This document shows positions 8,263 to 17,444 of a stretch of DNA of 64,000 bases, piece after piece. The first letter of the stretch is position 1. The number at the start of each line of letters is the position of its first letter. This DNA comes from CAZDVQ01 sp964508975 (GTDB lineage: Bacteria; Bacteroidota; Bacteroidia; Chitinophagales; Saprospiraceae). The DNA lies in contig CAZDVQ010000002.1 of assembly GCA_964508975.1 (NCBI GenBank), positions 1 through 64,000 of the forward strand, given 5' to 3'. The notes beneath the pieces were generated by a model. The model ran no database searches and had not been told where the DNA came from. It saw only the letters and a program-made list of their open reading frames with translations. A program made the position numbers and the translations under genes.

Positions 8263-8378
8263 CTGCGCTAGGTGCCCGGCGGGCCGCGCCGTAGGCGCGG
8301 GTGCGCGTAGCGCACGGAGCGAACAGCGAACCCCAGAGGGGACCGGCGACCGCGCAGCGGGCGCAGCGCCCAAAAAAA
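8263..8378. repeat. GC-rich dispersed intergenic repeat, copy 2 (inverted)
   Basis: This copy is in the opposite orientation to the one at 3.2 kb and ends GGGCGCAGCGCCCAAAAAAAG. It shares blocks such as GGTGCCCGGCGGGCCGCGC and CCCCAGAGGGGACC, the reverse complement of CCCTCTGGG in copy 1. It separates the divergent PI-PLC and oxidoreductase genes. Confidence 0.7.
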
Positions 8379-8537
8379 GAAACTAGGAACGATGAAAGTC
8401 GGGTAAAATTAATTTAATTTTTACAATTTGATAATATTCGGGCAAATATATTGTGCAACGTATATTTATTGAAATTTTATTCGAAGCAGCTACTTTCAAG
8501 GTTTATAGGCTTATCTTTACGGGCTAAACATGTTAAA

Positions 8538-9563
8538 ATGAAAGCAATAGTTCTGGTTAAAAATACCACTGATCCCAGCAAAGCCTTTGAGGTTCGCGAG
8601 ATGCCCATTCCTACGGCAGCGGCAGGTCAAGTATGTGTAAAAGTTGAAGCATTTGGTTTGAACTATGCCGATGTAATGGCTCGTGAGGGCCTATATGAAG
8701 ATTGTCCGCCATTGCCAGCGGTGTTGGGTTACGACATTGTTGGGCGCGTACATGCCTTGGGTGAAGGCGTTAAGGGCTTTGAAGTAGGCCAACGCGTAGC
8801 TGCCCTAACCCGATTTGGCGGTTATGCTGAATATGCCTTAACCGACGCCATGGCTGTGGTACCCGTACCCGAGGACATGGATGCAGGCGTGGCAACTGCC
8901 TTAGGCACGCAATACGCAACGGCCTGGTACAGTGGCGAGGAAATGGCCAAAATGCAGGCTGGCGACCATGTATTGATTCAAGCCGCAGCGGGTGGCGTTG
9001 GCACGGCGCTGGTTCAAATGGCCATTAACCGGGGCTGTATTGTGTATGGCACGGCAGGCTCGGCCAGCAAGCTTGATTACCTGCGCAAGTTGGGCGTTCA
9101 ACACCCGATAAACTATAACGAGACCGATTTTAGCAGCTACATCAAGCAGCACGTGGGCAGCCGCGGCCTAGATTTAGTATTTGACAGCATAGGCGGAGCC
9201 AGTGTACAAAAGGGCTTGAAACTATTGGGCTCAGGCGGCCGGATTGTATGTTACGGCGTGGCAAGCATGTCGGGCGGCAAAAATATATTCAGGATATTGA
9301 AGATGGCCTTGGGCTTCGGGTTTATGTCGCCTATTCCGCTGTTACAAACCTCACGTGGGATTATCGGGGTGAACATGTTGCGCATTGCCGACAACCGTCC
9401 CGAGACCTTATCGAGGGTGATACACGAGGTGACCGCCGAGGTGGTAGCCGGTCGTTTAAAACCTGAAGTAGGTGGGCGTTACAGCTGGAAAGAGATTGCC
9501 GAAGCGCATGCTTTTTTAGCCTCGCGTAAATCGACGGGCAAAATTGTTGTCAGCTGGGATTAA
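8538..9563 (+). CDS. Quinone oxidoreductase-like (zinc-type MDR) protein
   Basis: The 341-residue product, starting at MKAIVLVKNTTDPSKAF, is a medium-chain dehydrogenase/reductase: a GroES-like N-domain (FGLNYADVMAREGLYEDCP, VLGYDIVGRV) and a Rossmann fold with VLIQAAAGGVGTALVQMA (about 145-162). The zinc-ligand cysteines of true alcohol dehydrogenases are absent, so it belongs to the NADPH:quinone oxidoreductase / zeta-crystallin / VAT-1 branch. The longer reading frame from 8451 adds 29 residues over AT-rich leader sequence and is unlikely. It probably reduces quinones or enones with NADPH; the substrate is unknown. Confidence 0.85.
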   Translation: MKAIVLVKNTTDPSKAFEVREMPIPTAAAGQVCVKVEAFGLNYADVMAREGLYEDCPPLPAVLGYDIVGRVHALGEGVKGFEVGQRVAALTRFGGYAEYALTDAMAVVPVPEDMDAGVATALGTQYATAWYSGEEMAKMQAGDHVLIQAAAGGVGTALVQMAINRGCIVYGTAGSASKLDYLRKLGVQHPINYNETDFSSYIKQHVGSRGLDLVFDSIGGASVQKGLKLLGSGGRIVCYGVASMSGGKNIFRILKMALGFGFMSPIPLLQTSRGIIGVNMLRIADNRPETLSRVIHEVTAEVVAGRLKPEVGGRYSWKEIAEAHAFLASRKSTGKIVVSWD

Positions 9564-9575
9564 CCCTAGTTTTAC

Positions 9576-9583
9576 TACTTTTG
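9576..9583 (+). promoter_or_regulatory. -7 promoter element of the SWIM/DUF5691/MoxR operon
   Basis: TACTTTTG matches TAnnTTTG. It lies 26 bases before the ATG at 9610, which supports that start over the in-frame ATG at 9544 that precedes the promoter. Confidence 0.45.
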
Positions 9584-9609
9584 TGCCCTTGTTAAAAGAA
9601 CTTAGCCCG

Positions 9610-10959
9610 ATGCAGTTTACAAAAGCACTTATTGAAAGTCTAGCCCCCGACCTCGATGCCTTGAAGCGCGGCGAGCAGTTGGCCAAAACCAGCAACTGGT
9701 CGGGCTGTGGCCGTAGTGAACGGGCGCTTTGGGGCTTGTGCAAGGGTTCGGGCTCACAGCCGTATACCGTGTGTATCGACTTGGTGGGGCCTGCTTATAA
9801 ATGTTCCTGCCCGAGTAAACAGTTTCCTTGCAAACACACCATAGGCTTGATGAGCCTGTCGGTGAACAACCTTGAGCATTTTACGGAAACATCGGCCCCT
9901 AACTGGGCCATGGCCTGGCTAGATAAACGCAAGTTGAGCGCAGAGGCAAAATCGAGCAATGAAACCGCTGACAAAGCCAGCGACACACCGACCGCAACGC
10001 CCGAAGGACCTAGTAAATCGAGGGTTGAACGCCTTGCGCTCATGGCTACCGGCATAGAAGAGCTAGAGCAATGGCTATTTGACTTGATGCGCCAAGGATT
10101 AGGCAATACCAGCCAGTTGAGCGATGAAGCCTGGGCAAGGGCCGCGGCCCGCATGATAGATGCCAAGCTACCCGGGCCTGCCAACGCCATCAAAGAAATG
10201 GCCTTGCACATCAGCGAACCCGAACATGGCCTAGATCAAGCTTTGGCTATAGCTGGACAACTATACATGATGGTAAGGGCTTTCAAGAACAGGGAACAAC
10301 TGAGCCCTGCCTTGCAGGATGAACTACTATCGGTACTGGGTGTAACGGTACAGAAAAAAAATGTGATAGAACAAGAGCCTGCGATACTGGACACCTGGAC
10401 CGTTTTGGCCGTGCTAGAAGGAGCCGACATCAACAATATCAACTTTAGACGGGTGTGGTTCCAAGGTCAGGATACCCAACGGTTTGGGATGTTTCTCGAC
10501 TTTGCCTTCGGCCGGGTAGGTTATACCGAACACTGGTCTGCTGGCACAAGCTTTAAAGCCAAACTAGCCTTTTACCCAGGCGCTTATGCACAAAGAGCCA
10601 CGCTGGTAGAATTGTTGGAAACCTTGCCACAAGCACAAGCAGTACACGGCTTACACGATATTGAAGGCATGATGGCAGCCTATGCTGCCGCCTTGGGGCA
10701 ATCGCCCTGGATTAAATTCATGCCTGTAATACTCGATCAGGTAGTACCGGTGATACAAGCAGAGACCTTGTTGCTGGTTGACCCTAATAGTCAAGCCTTG
10801 GCCTGTATTTGCGATGACGAATCGGCCTGGCGCATGGTTGCCAGCGCTTGTGGGCAAGCGTTGAGGGTATTTGGCGAATGGGATGGTCAATATTTCAGGC
10901 CATTGTCCTTATTTTTACCACAATCTGATACCCTAATTAAACTGGTGGTATACGCATGA
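9610..10959 (+). CDS. SWIM zinc finger protein
   Basis: The 449-residue product has a SWIM zinc-binding motif, YKCSCPSKQFPCKH (CxCx(n)CxH), at about residues 61-74, preceded by the typical RGEQLAKTSNWSGCG lead-in and followed by an alpha-helical region with no recognised catalytic motif. SWIM domains bind DNA or protein. Its stop overlaps the start of the next gene (ATGA), and the SWIM / DUF5691 / MoxR order is a recurring bacterial gene set that often also includes DUF5682 and a VWA-domain protein. The function of the set is unknown; a chaperone-like or metal-insertion role by analogy with MoxR-VWA pairs is only inference. Confidence 0.82.
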   Translation: MQFTKALIESLAPDLDALKRGEQLAKTSNWSGCGRSERALWGLCKGSGSQPYTVCIDLVGPAYKCSCPSKQFPCKHTIGLMSLSVNNLEHFTETSAPNWAMAWLDKRKLSAEAKSSNETADKASDTPTATPEGPSKSRVERLALMATGIEELEQWLFDLMRQGLGNTSQLSDEAWARAAARMIDAKLPGPANAIKEMALHISEPEHGLDQALAIAGQLYMMVRAFKNREQLSPALQDELLSVLGVTVQKKNVIEQEPAILDTWTVLAVLEGADINNINFRRVWFQGQDTQRFGMFLDFAFGRVGYTEHWSAGTSFKAKLAFYPGAYAQRATLVELLETLPQAQAVHGLHDIEGMMAAYAAALGQSPWIKFMPVILDQVVPVIQAETLLLVDPNSQALACICDDESAWRMVASACGQALRVFGEWDGQYFRPLSLFLPQSDTLIKLVVYA

Positions 10960-12479
10960 TATCGAAAGAGCATATATTTAAACCAGCCGTGTTGGGCACC
11001 GACCGGACTACGCCACCCGCTGCTTTGAGGGAGGCGCTATCCAAAGTGCTCCCAATAGCCGACGATATAGCACCAGAGCAGGTGTTGTTGTTGGCGGCTG
11101 GTTGGTATTACACCCAGCACAAAGCGGGTTACGAGATACCCAAGGTGGCCGATATAAACATTATGCCGCCACCGGCTGAAACCCGCAAGGAGGCATTACC
11201 AGTGCATACCAAGCATTTGGAGCAAATTCTGCGGGGCAGATTCCCTGAATTATTACATGAGTATATCAGGCTATGTGCCGATGCAGGCTACCTGCTCCCG
11301 ACGGCCTTTATACCTGATGTACTCAACTTTAGCTTTAAATCGCCCAAGTTGTGGCCTGCCTTAAGGGTTGCAGCAGGCGCCAAAGGCCAATGGCTTGCAG
11401 CCATGAACCCCAACTGGTTTTACATCATGCCTGCACAAGAAAGTGATTGGCAAACAGGTAGCCATGAACAAAGGGTACAGTTTCTAAGCCAGCTGCGTTT
11501 AGATAAACCAGCAGAGGCTCTGAATTTATTAGAGGATTGCTGGGCAGCCGAGTCGAACAGTGCCAAACTCAAACTCCTACAATGTCTAAAACAGGGCTTA
11601 TCGGCCAAAGATGAAAGCTTTTTAGAAACCCTGTTGGATTATCCTACGAAGGACATCCGGGCGGCAGCGCAAGGGCTTTTGGCCCAAATACCGCAATCGG
11701 CCTTTAACCAGCGGATGAAAGTATTTTTACAAGACTTGCTGGGCGTCAAATCAAACTTGCTAGGCAAAAAACTACAGGTAAAACTACCCGAAGAGGCTAG
11801 TCCAACCATGCTTCGCAATGGGATAGACCCGAAAAAAACATGGCCGCGCAGCGGTGAAAAAGCCAGTATCCTTGGGCAAATGATACAGACTGTTGAGCCA
11901 GATTACTGGTCGGACAGCCTAGGATTAGAGCCCGAAAAACTGGTTTACCAAGCCATGAAGAGCGACTATGCCCTACCCTTAATCCTAGGATGGATGAACG
12001 CTGCAACTTTGCATCGCAACGATACTTGGCTCATGGCCATTTTCAATGTGTATCTTGAACACCCCACGAATAACACCTGGATTGACACCCCTATTTCAAC
12101 GCTGCTAGAAGCGTTGTCGGAGCCAGCCTTTAACCAGTATGCCCTTAAACTACTGAAGGAACAAGGCAATGCCCTCGGCGACAAATCGCCGATAATGCCC
12201 ATGCTACTCCAAGAAGGCCGTTCATGGTCGGAACCCTTGGCAAAACGCGTCGTTATCATGTTAGCCGAGGTCATGCAGCGCGACAAGTACGTGTTTCACT
12301 GGGGTTTGAAGTCCTTATTCCGTCGGCTAGCCTTTTCGGCCCCAGCTATCATTTGGCCCAACATGCAGCAATATTGGCCAGCTACCGTAGTTGCCGAAGA
12401 ACGCTGGAAACTCAGCGCCGAAGAAGCCTTGGTCGTGCTTAAGTTCAGGCACGAATACTGGCAATCATTTACAAACTAG
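10956..12479 (+). CDS. DUF5691 family protein
   Basis: The 507-residue product starts MISKEHIFKPAVLGTDR and has the DUF5691 lead-in (ALREALSKVL, EQVLLLAAGWYYTQHKAG). The remainder is mostly alpha-helical and resembles HEAT/ARM-like repeats (for example QLRLDKPAEALNLLEDCW, SFLETLLDYPTKDIRAAAQ), which suggests a scaffold. No enzymatic motif is visible. It overlaps the SWIM gene by 4 bases and precedes the MoxR ATPase by 32 bases, so the three form one operon. Confidence 0.75.
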   Translation: MISKEHIFKPAVLGTDRTTPPAALREALSKVLPIADDIAPEQVLLLAAGWYYTQHKAGYEIPKVADINIMPPPAETRKEALPVHTKHLEQILRGRFPELLHEYIRLCADAGYLLPTAFIPDVLNFSFKSPKLWPALRVAAGAKGQWLAAMNPNWFYIMPAQESDWQTGSHEQRVQFLSQLRLDKPAEALNLLEDCWAAESNSAKLKLLQCLKQGLSAKDESFLETLLDYPTKDIRAAAQGLLAQIPQSAFNQRMKVFLQDLLGVKSNLLGKKLQVKLPEEASPTMLRNGIDPKKTWPRSGEKASILGQMIQTVEPDYWSDSLGLEPEKLVYQAMKSDYALPLILGWMNAATLHRNDTWLMAIFNVYLEHPTNNTWIDTPISTLLEALSEPAFNQYALKLLKEQGNALGDKSPIMPMLLQEGRSWSEPLAKRVVIMLAEVMQRDKYVFHWGLKSLFRRLAFSAPAIIWPNMQQYWPATVVAEERWKLSAEEALVVLKFRHEYWQSFTN

Positions 12480-12511
12480 CTCATTCTACAAATTTATAAT
12501 ACTTGATTAAC

Positions 12512-13594
12512 ATGTCAAACAACATACTCCGTCCGCACGCCGAAGACGTTTACGCGAAAGAACTAGAAGCCATTGCAGCGCAAGATAAACGTGCCCGTCC
12601 TACGGGCTGGAACTTATCGCCTTGGGCCGTAGTAACTTACCTGATGGGAGGCAAGCTCGATAACGGGTTTGAGATTGAGCCCAAGTACTTTGGCCAGCAA
12701 AGGGTCATCGAGGTTGCAGTAGCAACTTTAGCAACCGACCGTGCCTTGCTCTTGCTCGGGGTGCCCGGAACGGCCAAAACCTGGGTATCGGAGCATATTG
12801 CAGCAGCTATATCGGGTACATCAACGCTGTTGGTACAAGGTACTGCCGGCATGAACGAAGATGCACTGCGATACGGCTGGAACTACGCCCGTTTGTTGGC
12901 CGAAGGCCCAAGCGCAGCAGCCATGGTGCCATCGCCAATCATGAAAGCTATGGCAGAGGGTAAAATAGCCCGCCTGGAAGAATTAACCCGTATCCCCAGC
13001 GACGTGCAAGATACGCTCATCACGGTGTTGTCGGAAAAAACCTTGCCTGTTCCGGAGTTGAACATTGAGGTGCAGGCAACCCGTGGTTTCAACGTGATTG
13101 CTACAGCTAACGACCGCGACAAAGGGGTCAATGAACTATCGAGCGCTCTAAAACGCCGTTTTAATACCGTTGTACTGCCATTGCCCGCTAGCCTAGAAGA
13201 AGAAGTTGAGATTGTACGTACCCGCGTGGAAAAACTAGGTAAAACCCTGGAAATACCTGCCAGTACGGCTCCATTGGCCGAGATACAACGCTTGGTAACC
13301 ATTTTCAGAGAGCTTCGGAACGGTGTGACCCAAGACGGAAAAACGAAATTGAAATCGCCATCTTCAACCTTGAGTACGGCGGAGGCCATCTCGGTGGTCA
13401 ACAATGGACAAGCCTTGGCCGCACATTTCGGCGATGGCAAACTACATGCTAAAGATATTGCCGCTGGATTATCGGGTGCCATTATCAAAGACCCCGGCCA
13501 AGATACCGGCATTTGGCAGGAATACCTCGAAACGGTGATGAAAGAACGTAAGGATTGGCATGATTTATACAGGGCTTGTAAGGAGTTGTCATAG
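12512..13594 (+). CDS. MoxR-type AAA+ ATPase
   Basis: The 360-residue product starts at the ATG at 12512; an upstream TTG would add three residues. It has the Walker A motif LLGVPGTAKTW (about 82-92), a RIPSDVQDTLITVLSEKTLPVPE helix-2 insert region, sensor-1 (FNVIATANDRDKGV) and an arginine-finger region (SSALKRRFNTVVLPLP). MoxR ATPases act as chaperones that mature metalloenzymes or complexes, usually with a VWA-domain partner. Here no VWA or DUF5682 gene follows; the next gene is a convergent toxin whose stop overlaps this one by 6 bases. Either the partners sit elsewhere or the set is reduced. Confidence 0.88.
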   Translation: MSNNILRPHAEDVYAKELEAIAAQDKRARPTGWNLSPWAVVTYLMGGKLDNGFEIEPKYFGQQRVIEVAVATLATDRALLLLGVPGTAKTWVSEHIAAAISGTSTLLVQGTAGMNEDALRYGWNYARLLAEGPSAAAMVPSPIMKAMAEGKIARLEELTRIPSDVQDTLITVLSEKTLPVPELNIEVQATRGFNVIATANDRDKGVNELSSALKRRFNTVVLPLPASLEEEVEIVRTRVEKLGKTLEIPASTAPLAEIQRLVTIFRELRNGVTQDGKTKLKSPSSTLSTAEAISVVNNGQALAAHFGDGKLHAKDIAAGLSGAIIKDPGQDTGIWQEYLETVMKERKDWHDLYRACKELS

Positions 13595-13915
13595 GTAAGG
13601 CTCCATCAATATTTGTATGTGATGATCCTTTATCGTGTCAATGTCACCCTTGTCATAAATGGTAAGTAATACAACCACACTATCAATCACCTTTACAAGT
13701 GAGATAATTCTACCTCCTCCTGATTTGCCTCTTCCTTTTGAAGCAATTGAAAACCTTATTTTGTACACATCATTACCCAAGTGTACACCCTGTGTAGGGT
13801 TTTCTTGAAGTTGATTGACTATTTCTTTAATTTCTGATTTGAGCGAAGGATATTTTTTGACTAATCGTTTGAGTTCTTTGGTGAAGTTTGGGCTTAGCTC
13901 AACTTCAAAGTTCAT
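13589..13915 (-). CDS. RelE/ParE-superfamily toxin
   Basis: The 108-residue product has the RelE/ParE layout: an N-terminal strand and two helices (SPNFTKELKRLVKKYPSLKSEIKEIVNQLQENP), then VYKIRFSIASKGRGKSGGGRIISLVKV and a C-terminal VVLLTIYDKGD. The last motif is typical of type II toxins that cleave mRNA on the ribosome or poison gyrase. Its start overlaps the end of the partner gene by 11 bases, antitoxin first, which is the usual coupling. It converges with the MoxR gene. Confidence 0.8.
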   Translation of the reverse strand: MNFEVELSPNFTKELKRLVKKYPSLKSEIKEIVNQLQENPTQGVHLGNDVYKIRFSIASKGRGKSGGGRIISLVKVIDSVVVLLTIYDKGDIDTIKDHHIQILMEPYL

Positions 13916-14120
13916 CTAATACCTCTTTTGCAGGTGTAGTCTTAAGTTTACCCTCTTGGATTTGCTTCATTTCCACAAAACCTTGCTGAATATTCCGCAA
14001 GATATCCTCTACGGAATCCCCAGGCACCTGCTCTTTCACCTTTGCGAATCCCAACTTATTGACAAGCTCGATAAAGAACTTGTACTTGCTATCAGGAACT
14101 GAAATTATTATCTCTTTCAT
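13905..14120 (-). CDS. Antitoxin partner of the RelE/ParE-like toxin
   Basis: The 71-residue product (start MKEIIISVPDSKYKFFIEL at 14120; a Met four codons earlier is possible) has a short N-terminal strand and an acidic, helical C-terminus (DSVEDILRNIQQGFVEMKQIQ, KEVLDEL) that would wrap the toxin. Size, order and the 11-base overlap with the toxin gene make the antitoxin role likely. The fold class is not obvious from sequence alone. Confidence 0.7.
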   Translation of the reverse strand: MKEIIISVPDSKYKFFIELVNKLGFAKVKEQVPGDSVEDILRNIQQGFVEMKQIQEGKLKTTPAKEVLDEL

Positions 14121-14222
14121 ATTCAAATGCATTTAACCTTTTACAAAAATACGCCGTTTTATAGAATATCTTAGCAAAAAAACGGAATTTCATCATTATT
14201 AGTTGCCTCACCTCCTCGCAAA

Positions 14223-15083
14223 ATGACCAAAACCAGCCGAGCATATCCGTCAATACACTACATCCAAAACACCTGGTTGGCTTGGTCGGTATTGCTGTTG
14301 TTGGTTCTGCCCTGCGGTACAAAAGCCCAGCAAAATTGGCAACAACTTGCGCAGATTGACATCTCGGCCACGGCAATGTTTACCGATAAACTTGGTCAAA
14401 TATACCTACTTGACGCCAAGAATGTCCTCGACAAATACAGCCCCGAGGGTAAACTCTTGTTCCGGTTCAACAACAATAATTTGGGTAAAATCAAGCACGT
14501 CGACCCTAGCAACCCACTCAATACATTACTGTTTGTGCCTGATTATCAGCAAGTAATCATACTCGACAGGACGCTGAACCCGCAACATACCTTGCGGCTC
14601 AACGACCTAGGTTACGACCAGGTGCAAGCCCTTTGCATGTCGAACCAAAACTCGCTGTGGCTATACGATATCACCAATTTCAAGCTGCTCAACATTACAG
14701 GCGATGGCACTTTACTGCGCGAGGGCCAAGACCTTAGCCTGGTGCTTGGCCCCAGTAGTCGCTTTAATCCTCGCCAGCTCCGGGAGCTTGATAATCAGCT
14801 TTACGCCAACGATCCTAATATCGGGGTACTGCTTTTCGATAATTTTGGGGCTTACCTTAAAACCTTGTATATACCTGGTATTCAAACATTTGAAGTACAG
14901 GGTACACAACTCATCTACCAACTAAAAGGGCTTTGGTATAGCTTTGATATGCGAAGCTTTGAAACCAAGCCCATCCCACTACCCGCCAACATTGAGCCGG
15001 GTAGCGTGCAACAAATCAGCATTCAAAACGGTAAATTATACCTGCGTTTCGAGCACAGGGTCGAGGTGTGGGCGCTTAATTAA
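14223..15083 (+). CDS. Secreted protein of unknown function, propeller-like
   Basis: The 286-residue product has a signal peptide (WLAWSVLLLLVLPCGTKAQ, cleavage after about residue 36) and a mature part rich in alternating strands such as IYLLDAKNVLDKYSPEGKL, TLLFVPDYQQVIILDRTLN and SLWLYDITNFKLLNITGDG. These repeats suggest a beta-propeller or similar sheet protein in the periplasm. I do not recognise a named family. It is monocistronic and followed by a GC-rich repeat. Confidence 0.6.
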   Translation: MTKTSRAYPSIHYIQNTWLAWSVLLLLVLPCGTKAQQNWQQLAQIDISATAMFTDKLGQIYLLDAKNVLDKYSPEGKLLFRFNNNNLGKIKHVDPSNPLNTLLFVPDYQQVIILDRTLNPQHTLRLNDLGYDQVQALCMSNQNSLWLYDITNFKLLNITGDGTLLREGQDLSLVLGPSSRFNPRQLRELDNQLYANDPNIGVLLFDNFGAYLKTLYIPGIQTFEVQGTQLIYQLKGLWYSFDMRSFETKPIPLPANIEPGSVQQISIQNGKLYLRFEHRVEVWALN

Positions 15084-15138
15084 GTCCTAAACAGGCACAT
15101 CGTCAGTTACTCATTTGTTCCTATCATCATTTGTTCTT

Positions 15139-15396
15139 TTTTGGGCGCCCCGGCCTACGGCCGTCGGGCTGTGCGCGGCTGCGCGTTGCTTGTCCCTCCG
15201 GGAGCGGCTTCGCCGCCCGCTACCATCCCTGGCGCAGGAAACGTGACTAGCTGGCCTTCCGCGCTAGCTGGCCGGAGGGCGCGGCTGAAAGCCGCGGTGC
15301 GTAGCACTAAGCGTCCAGCGCACCCGAAGGACAGCGGCGATGCGAAGGTAGGGGCGTATCGCATACGCCCCGCCTAGCAGCGCAGCGCCCAAAAAA
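15139..15396. repeat. GC-rich dispersed intergenic repeat, copy 3, long form with inverted ends
   Basis: This is the longest copy (about 258 bases). It starts TTTTTTGGGCGCCCCG and ends CAGCGCCCAAAAAA, so both ends carry inverted TTTTTTGGGCGC. Its first 65 or so bases are nearly identical to the copy at 22.35 kb. It also contains GTAGGGGCGTATCGCATACGC, a near match to part of the copy at 59.9 kb. It fills the gap between a plus-strand and a minus-strand gene end. Confidence 0.75.
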
Positions 15397-15406
15397 GTAA
15401 TAAAAA

Positions 15407-16357
15407 CTACAATCGTTTACGCAAGTTATCGAGCATATCGGTGGTCATCTTGGCGAGGTCGAACTCGGGTTTCCAGTTCCAGTCGAGGCGGGCCTGGGTA
15501 TCATCAATGCTTTTGGGCCAACCATCTGCTATTTGCTGGCGGAAATCGGGTTGGTAGGCTATTTTAAAATCGGGGATATGCTTTTGTATTTCAGCAGCAA
15601 TTTCGAGCGGGGCAAAGCTCATGGCACCCACGTTGTAGCTAGAGCGCACCTTTACGTTGGCCGCATCGGTATGCATAAGCTCGAGGGTGGCGCGTAATGC
15701 ATCGGGCATGTACATCATGGGCAAGTAAGTGCGCTCGCTGAGGAAACACTCGTAAAAATTATTTTCCAGCGCCTTGTGGTAAATGTCCACGGCGTAATCG
15801 GTGGTACCACCGCCAGGCATGGCCTTGTGGCTAATCAAGCCCGGGTAGCGGATACTGCGGATATCGAGGCCATGTTTAAGGAAGTAATATTCTACCCAGC
15901 GTTCGCCGGCAAATTTACTGATGCCGTAGGCGGTGGTAGGATCGGTAACGGTATGTTGAGGCGTGTTGTCGCGGGGTGTTTGTGTGCCAAAAACCGCGAT
16001 GGAACTCGGCCAAAAAATCTTGCTGATTTTATGCTCGATGGCAATTTCAAGTATGTTGAACAAGCCTTCCATGTTCAAACGCCAAGCAAACATAGGGTTT
16101 TGCTCGCCACGGGCCGAAAGCACCGCTGCAAGAAGATAGATTTGCGTAACGTTGTGTTTTTTGATTAGCCTAACTGTATTTTCTTTATCCAGCACATTTA
16201 AATGCTCGTAAATACCGTTAAAGGTGGGTAGGTTACGGGCTTCAACGATATCGGCAGCGATAACGTGATTTTGCCCGTAAATTTGCTGTAGGGCTTCAGT
16301 AAGCTCGGTGCCAATTTGCCCGAGAGCGCCAATGATAAGGACGGTGTCTTTTTGCAT
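15407..16357 (-). CDS. tdh: L-threonine 3-dehydrogenase, NAD-dependent epimerase type
   Basis: The 316-residue product is a short-chain (extended) SDR enzyme: a modified NAD-binding motif VLIIGALGQIGTELTEAL (residues 6-23), the catalytic Ser in IFWPSSIAVFG, and Tyr-x3-Lys in TTAYGISKFAGE. The downstream stretch RYPGLISHKAMPGGGTTDYA is characteristic of SDR-type threonine dehydrogenase rather than UDP-sugar epimerases. It oxidises L-threonine to 2-amino-3-oxobutyrate with NAD+, feeding glycine and acetyl-CoA formation. The usual partner, 2-amino-3-ketobutyrate CoA ligase, is not in this window. Confidence 0.85.
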   Translation of the reverse strand: MQKDTVLIIGALGQIGTELTEALQQIYGQNHVIAADIVEARNLPTFNGIYEHLNVLDKENTVRLIKKHNVTQIYLLAAVLSARGEQNPMFAWRLNMEGLFNILEIAIEHKISKIFWPSSIAVFGTQTPRDNTPQHTVTDPTTAYGISKFAGERWVEYYFLKHGLDIRSIRYPGLISHKAMPGGGTTDYAVDIYHKALENNFYECFLSERTYLPMMYMPDALRATLELMHTDAANVKVRSSYNVGAMSFAPLEIAAEIQKHIPDFKIAYQPDFRQQIADGWPKSIDDTQARLDWNWKPEFDLAKMTTDMLDNLRKRL

Positions 16358-16576
16358 GTCAAAACTTAGTTAGGTGCTGCAAAGTTGGGATATATGCGGC
16401 TGAAATTTGCGGGTTTGAGCAATTTTTCCTGAAAATAATTAGAACCGAGCGAGATGGCAGCCCCTAAACCTGTCACAATTGGCATAAAAAATGATTTATC
16501 GAATATTTTACGGGCATATTTTTACGTTCGGTTTATAATATTCCCCTATTTTTACCCACAATAAAAACTAAAGACG

Positions 16577-17380
16577 ATGAACATCAAACGATTTAATATA
16601 CTCCTGCTGATGGGAGTAGTGATTAGCGCCGTTTACTTCTCTTGTAAGGATGGCGGTATCAACATCTTCACGGTGCAGCAAGATATTGAGCTTGGCGCAC
16701 AGCTTCGCGACGAGATTTTGAGCAACCCAACCCAGTACCCAGTGTTGGACCGTACGCAATACGCGGCGGCCTACGCTTACGTGGAAAACATCAAGAACGA
16801 GTTGTTGACCTCTGATGATTTTAACCACAAGGACGACTTCGAGTGGGAAGTATACATCATCGACGATGAGGTGTTGAATGCTTTCTGCGCACCAGGTGGT
16901 TACATTTTCGTATACACCGGTTTAATTAAATTCCTAGATGTAAAAGATCATTTTGTTGGTGTACTAGGTCATGAAATGGCCCACGCCGACCGCCGCCACT
17001 CTACCGACCAGATGACAACGCAATATGGCTTGAGCGTTTTGCTCGACGTGGTATTGGGTACCAACCGTTCGCAGTTAGGTGACATGGCCGCGGGTTTATC
17101 ACTGCTTGGCTTTAGCCGCAGCATGGAGAAAGAAGCCGACGAATATTCTGTGAAATACCTCTGCGACACACAATACTCGGCAGAAGGCACAGCCGGATTT
17201 TTCCAAAAATTGATTGATAGTGGTCAAGGTTCGCAAGGACCAGCATTCTTGAGTACACACCCTAACCCAGACAACCGTGTACAGAACATTACGACACAAG
17301 CCGCCGATGATGGTTGTGATGTAACGTACAACTCGGATCAAGCCGAATGGGACAACTTCCGCAACAACTTGATTCCTTAA
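16577..17380 (+). CDS. M48-family metalloprotease lipoprotein
   Basis: The 267-residue product has a lipoprotein signal (LLLMGVVISAVYFSC, Cys at about 17) and an M48 zinc-protease domain: VLGHEMAHADRRHST with the HExxH metal site (about 135-139), preceded by NAFCAPGGYIFVYTGL and followed by MEKEADEYSVKYL with the third zinc ligand. It probably degrades misfolded proteins in the periplasm, like BepA/LoiP relatives. It ends shortly before a strong bidirectional terminator shared with rbfA. Confidence 0.9.
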   Translation: MNIKRFNILLLMGVVISAVYFSCKDGGINIFTVQQDIELGAQLRDEILSNPTQYPVLDRTQYAAAYAYVENIKNELLTSDDFNHKDDFEWEVYIIDDEVLNAFCAPGGYIFVYTGLIKFLDVKDHFVGVLGHEMAHADRRHSTDQMTTQYGLSVLLDVVLGTNRSQLGDMAAGLSLLGFSRSMEKEADEYSVKYLCDTQYSAEGTAGFFQKLIDSGQGSQGPAFLSTHPNPDNRVQNITTQAADDGCDVTYNSDQAEWDNFRNNLIP

Positions 17381-17387
17381 TCTGGAA

Positions 17388-17441
17388 GCTCAAAATAAAA
17401 AGCCCCGCTAGTTTACACTAGCGGGGCTTTTTATTTTGAGC
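17388..17441. terminator. Bidirectional terminator between M48 protease gene and rbfA
   Basis: A perfect 24-base inverted repeat around the loop TTTACA contains AAAAAGCCCCGCTAG and CTAGCGGGGCTTTTT, giving T runs on both strands. It lies between convergent genes. Confidence 0.95.
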
Positions 17442-17444
17442 CTA

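Noticed and set aside
12883..13512. Minus-strand 209-codon frame
   Set aside because: It is antisense to the MoxR ATPase, is Ser/Ala-rich and resembles no protein family.
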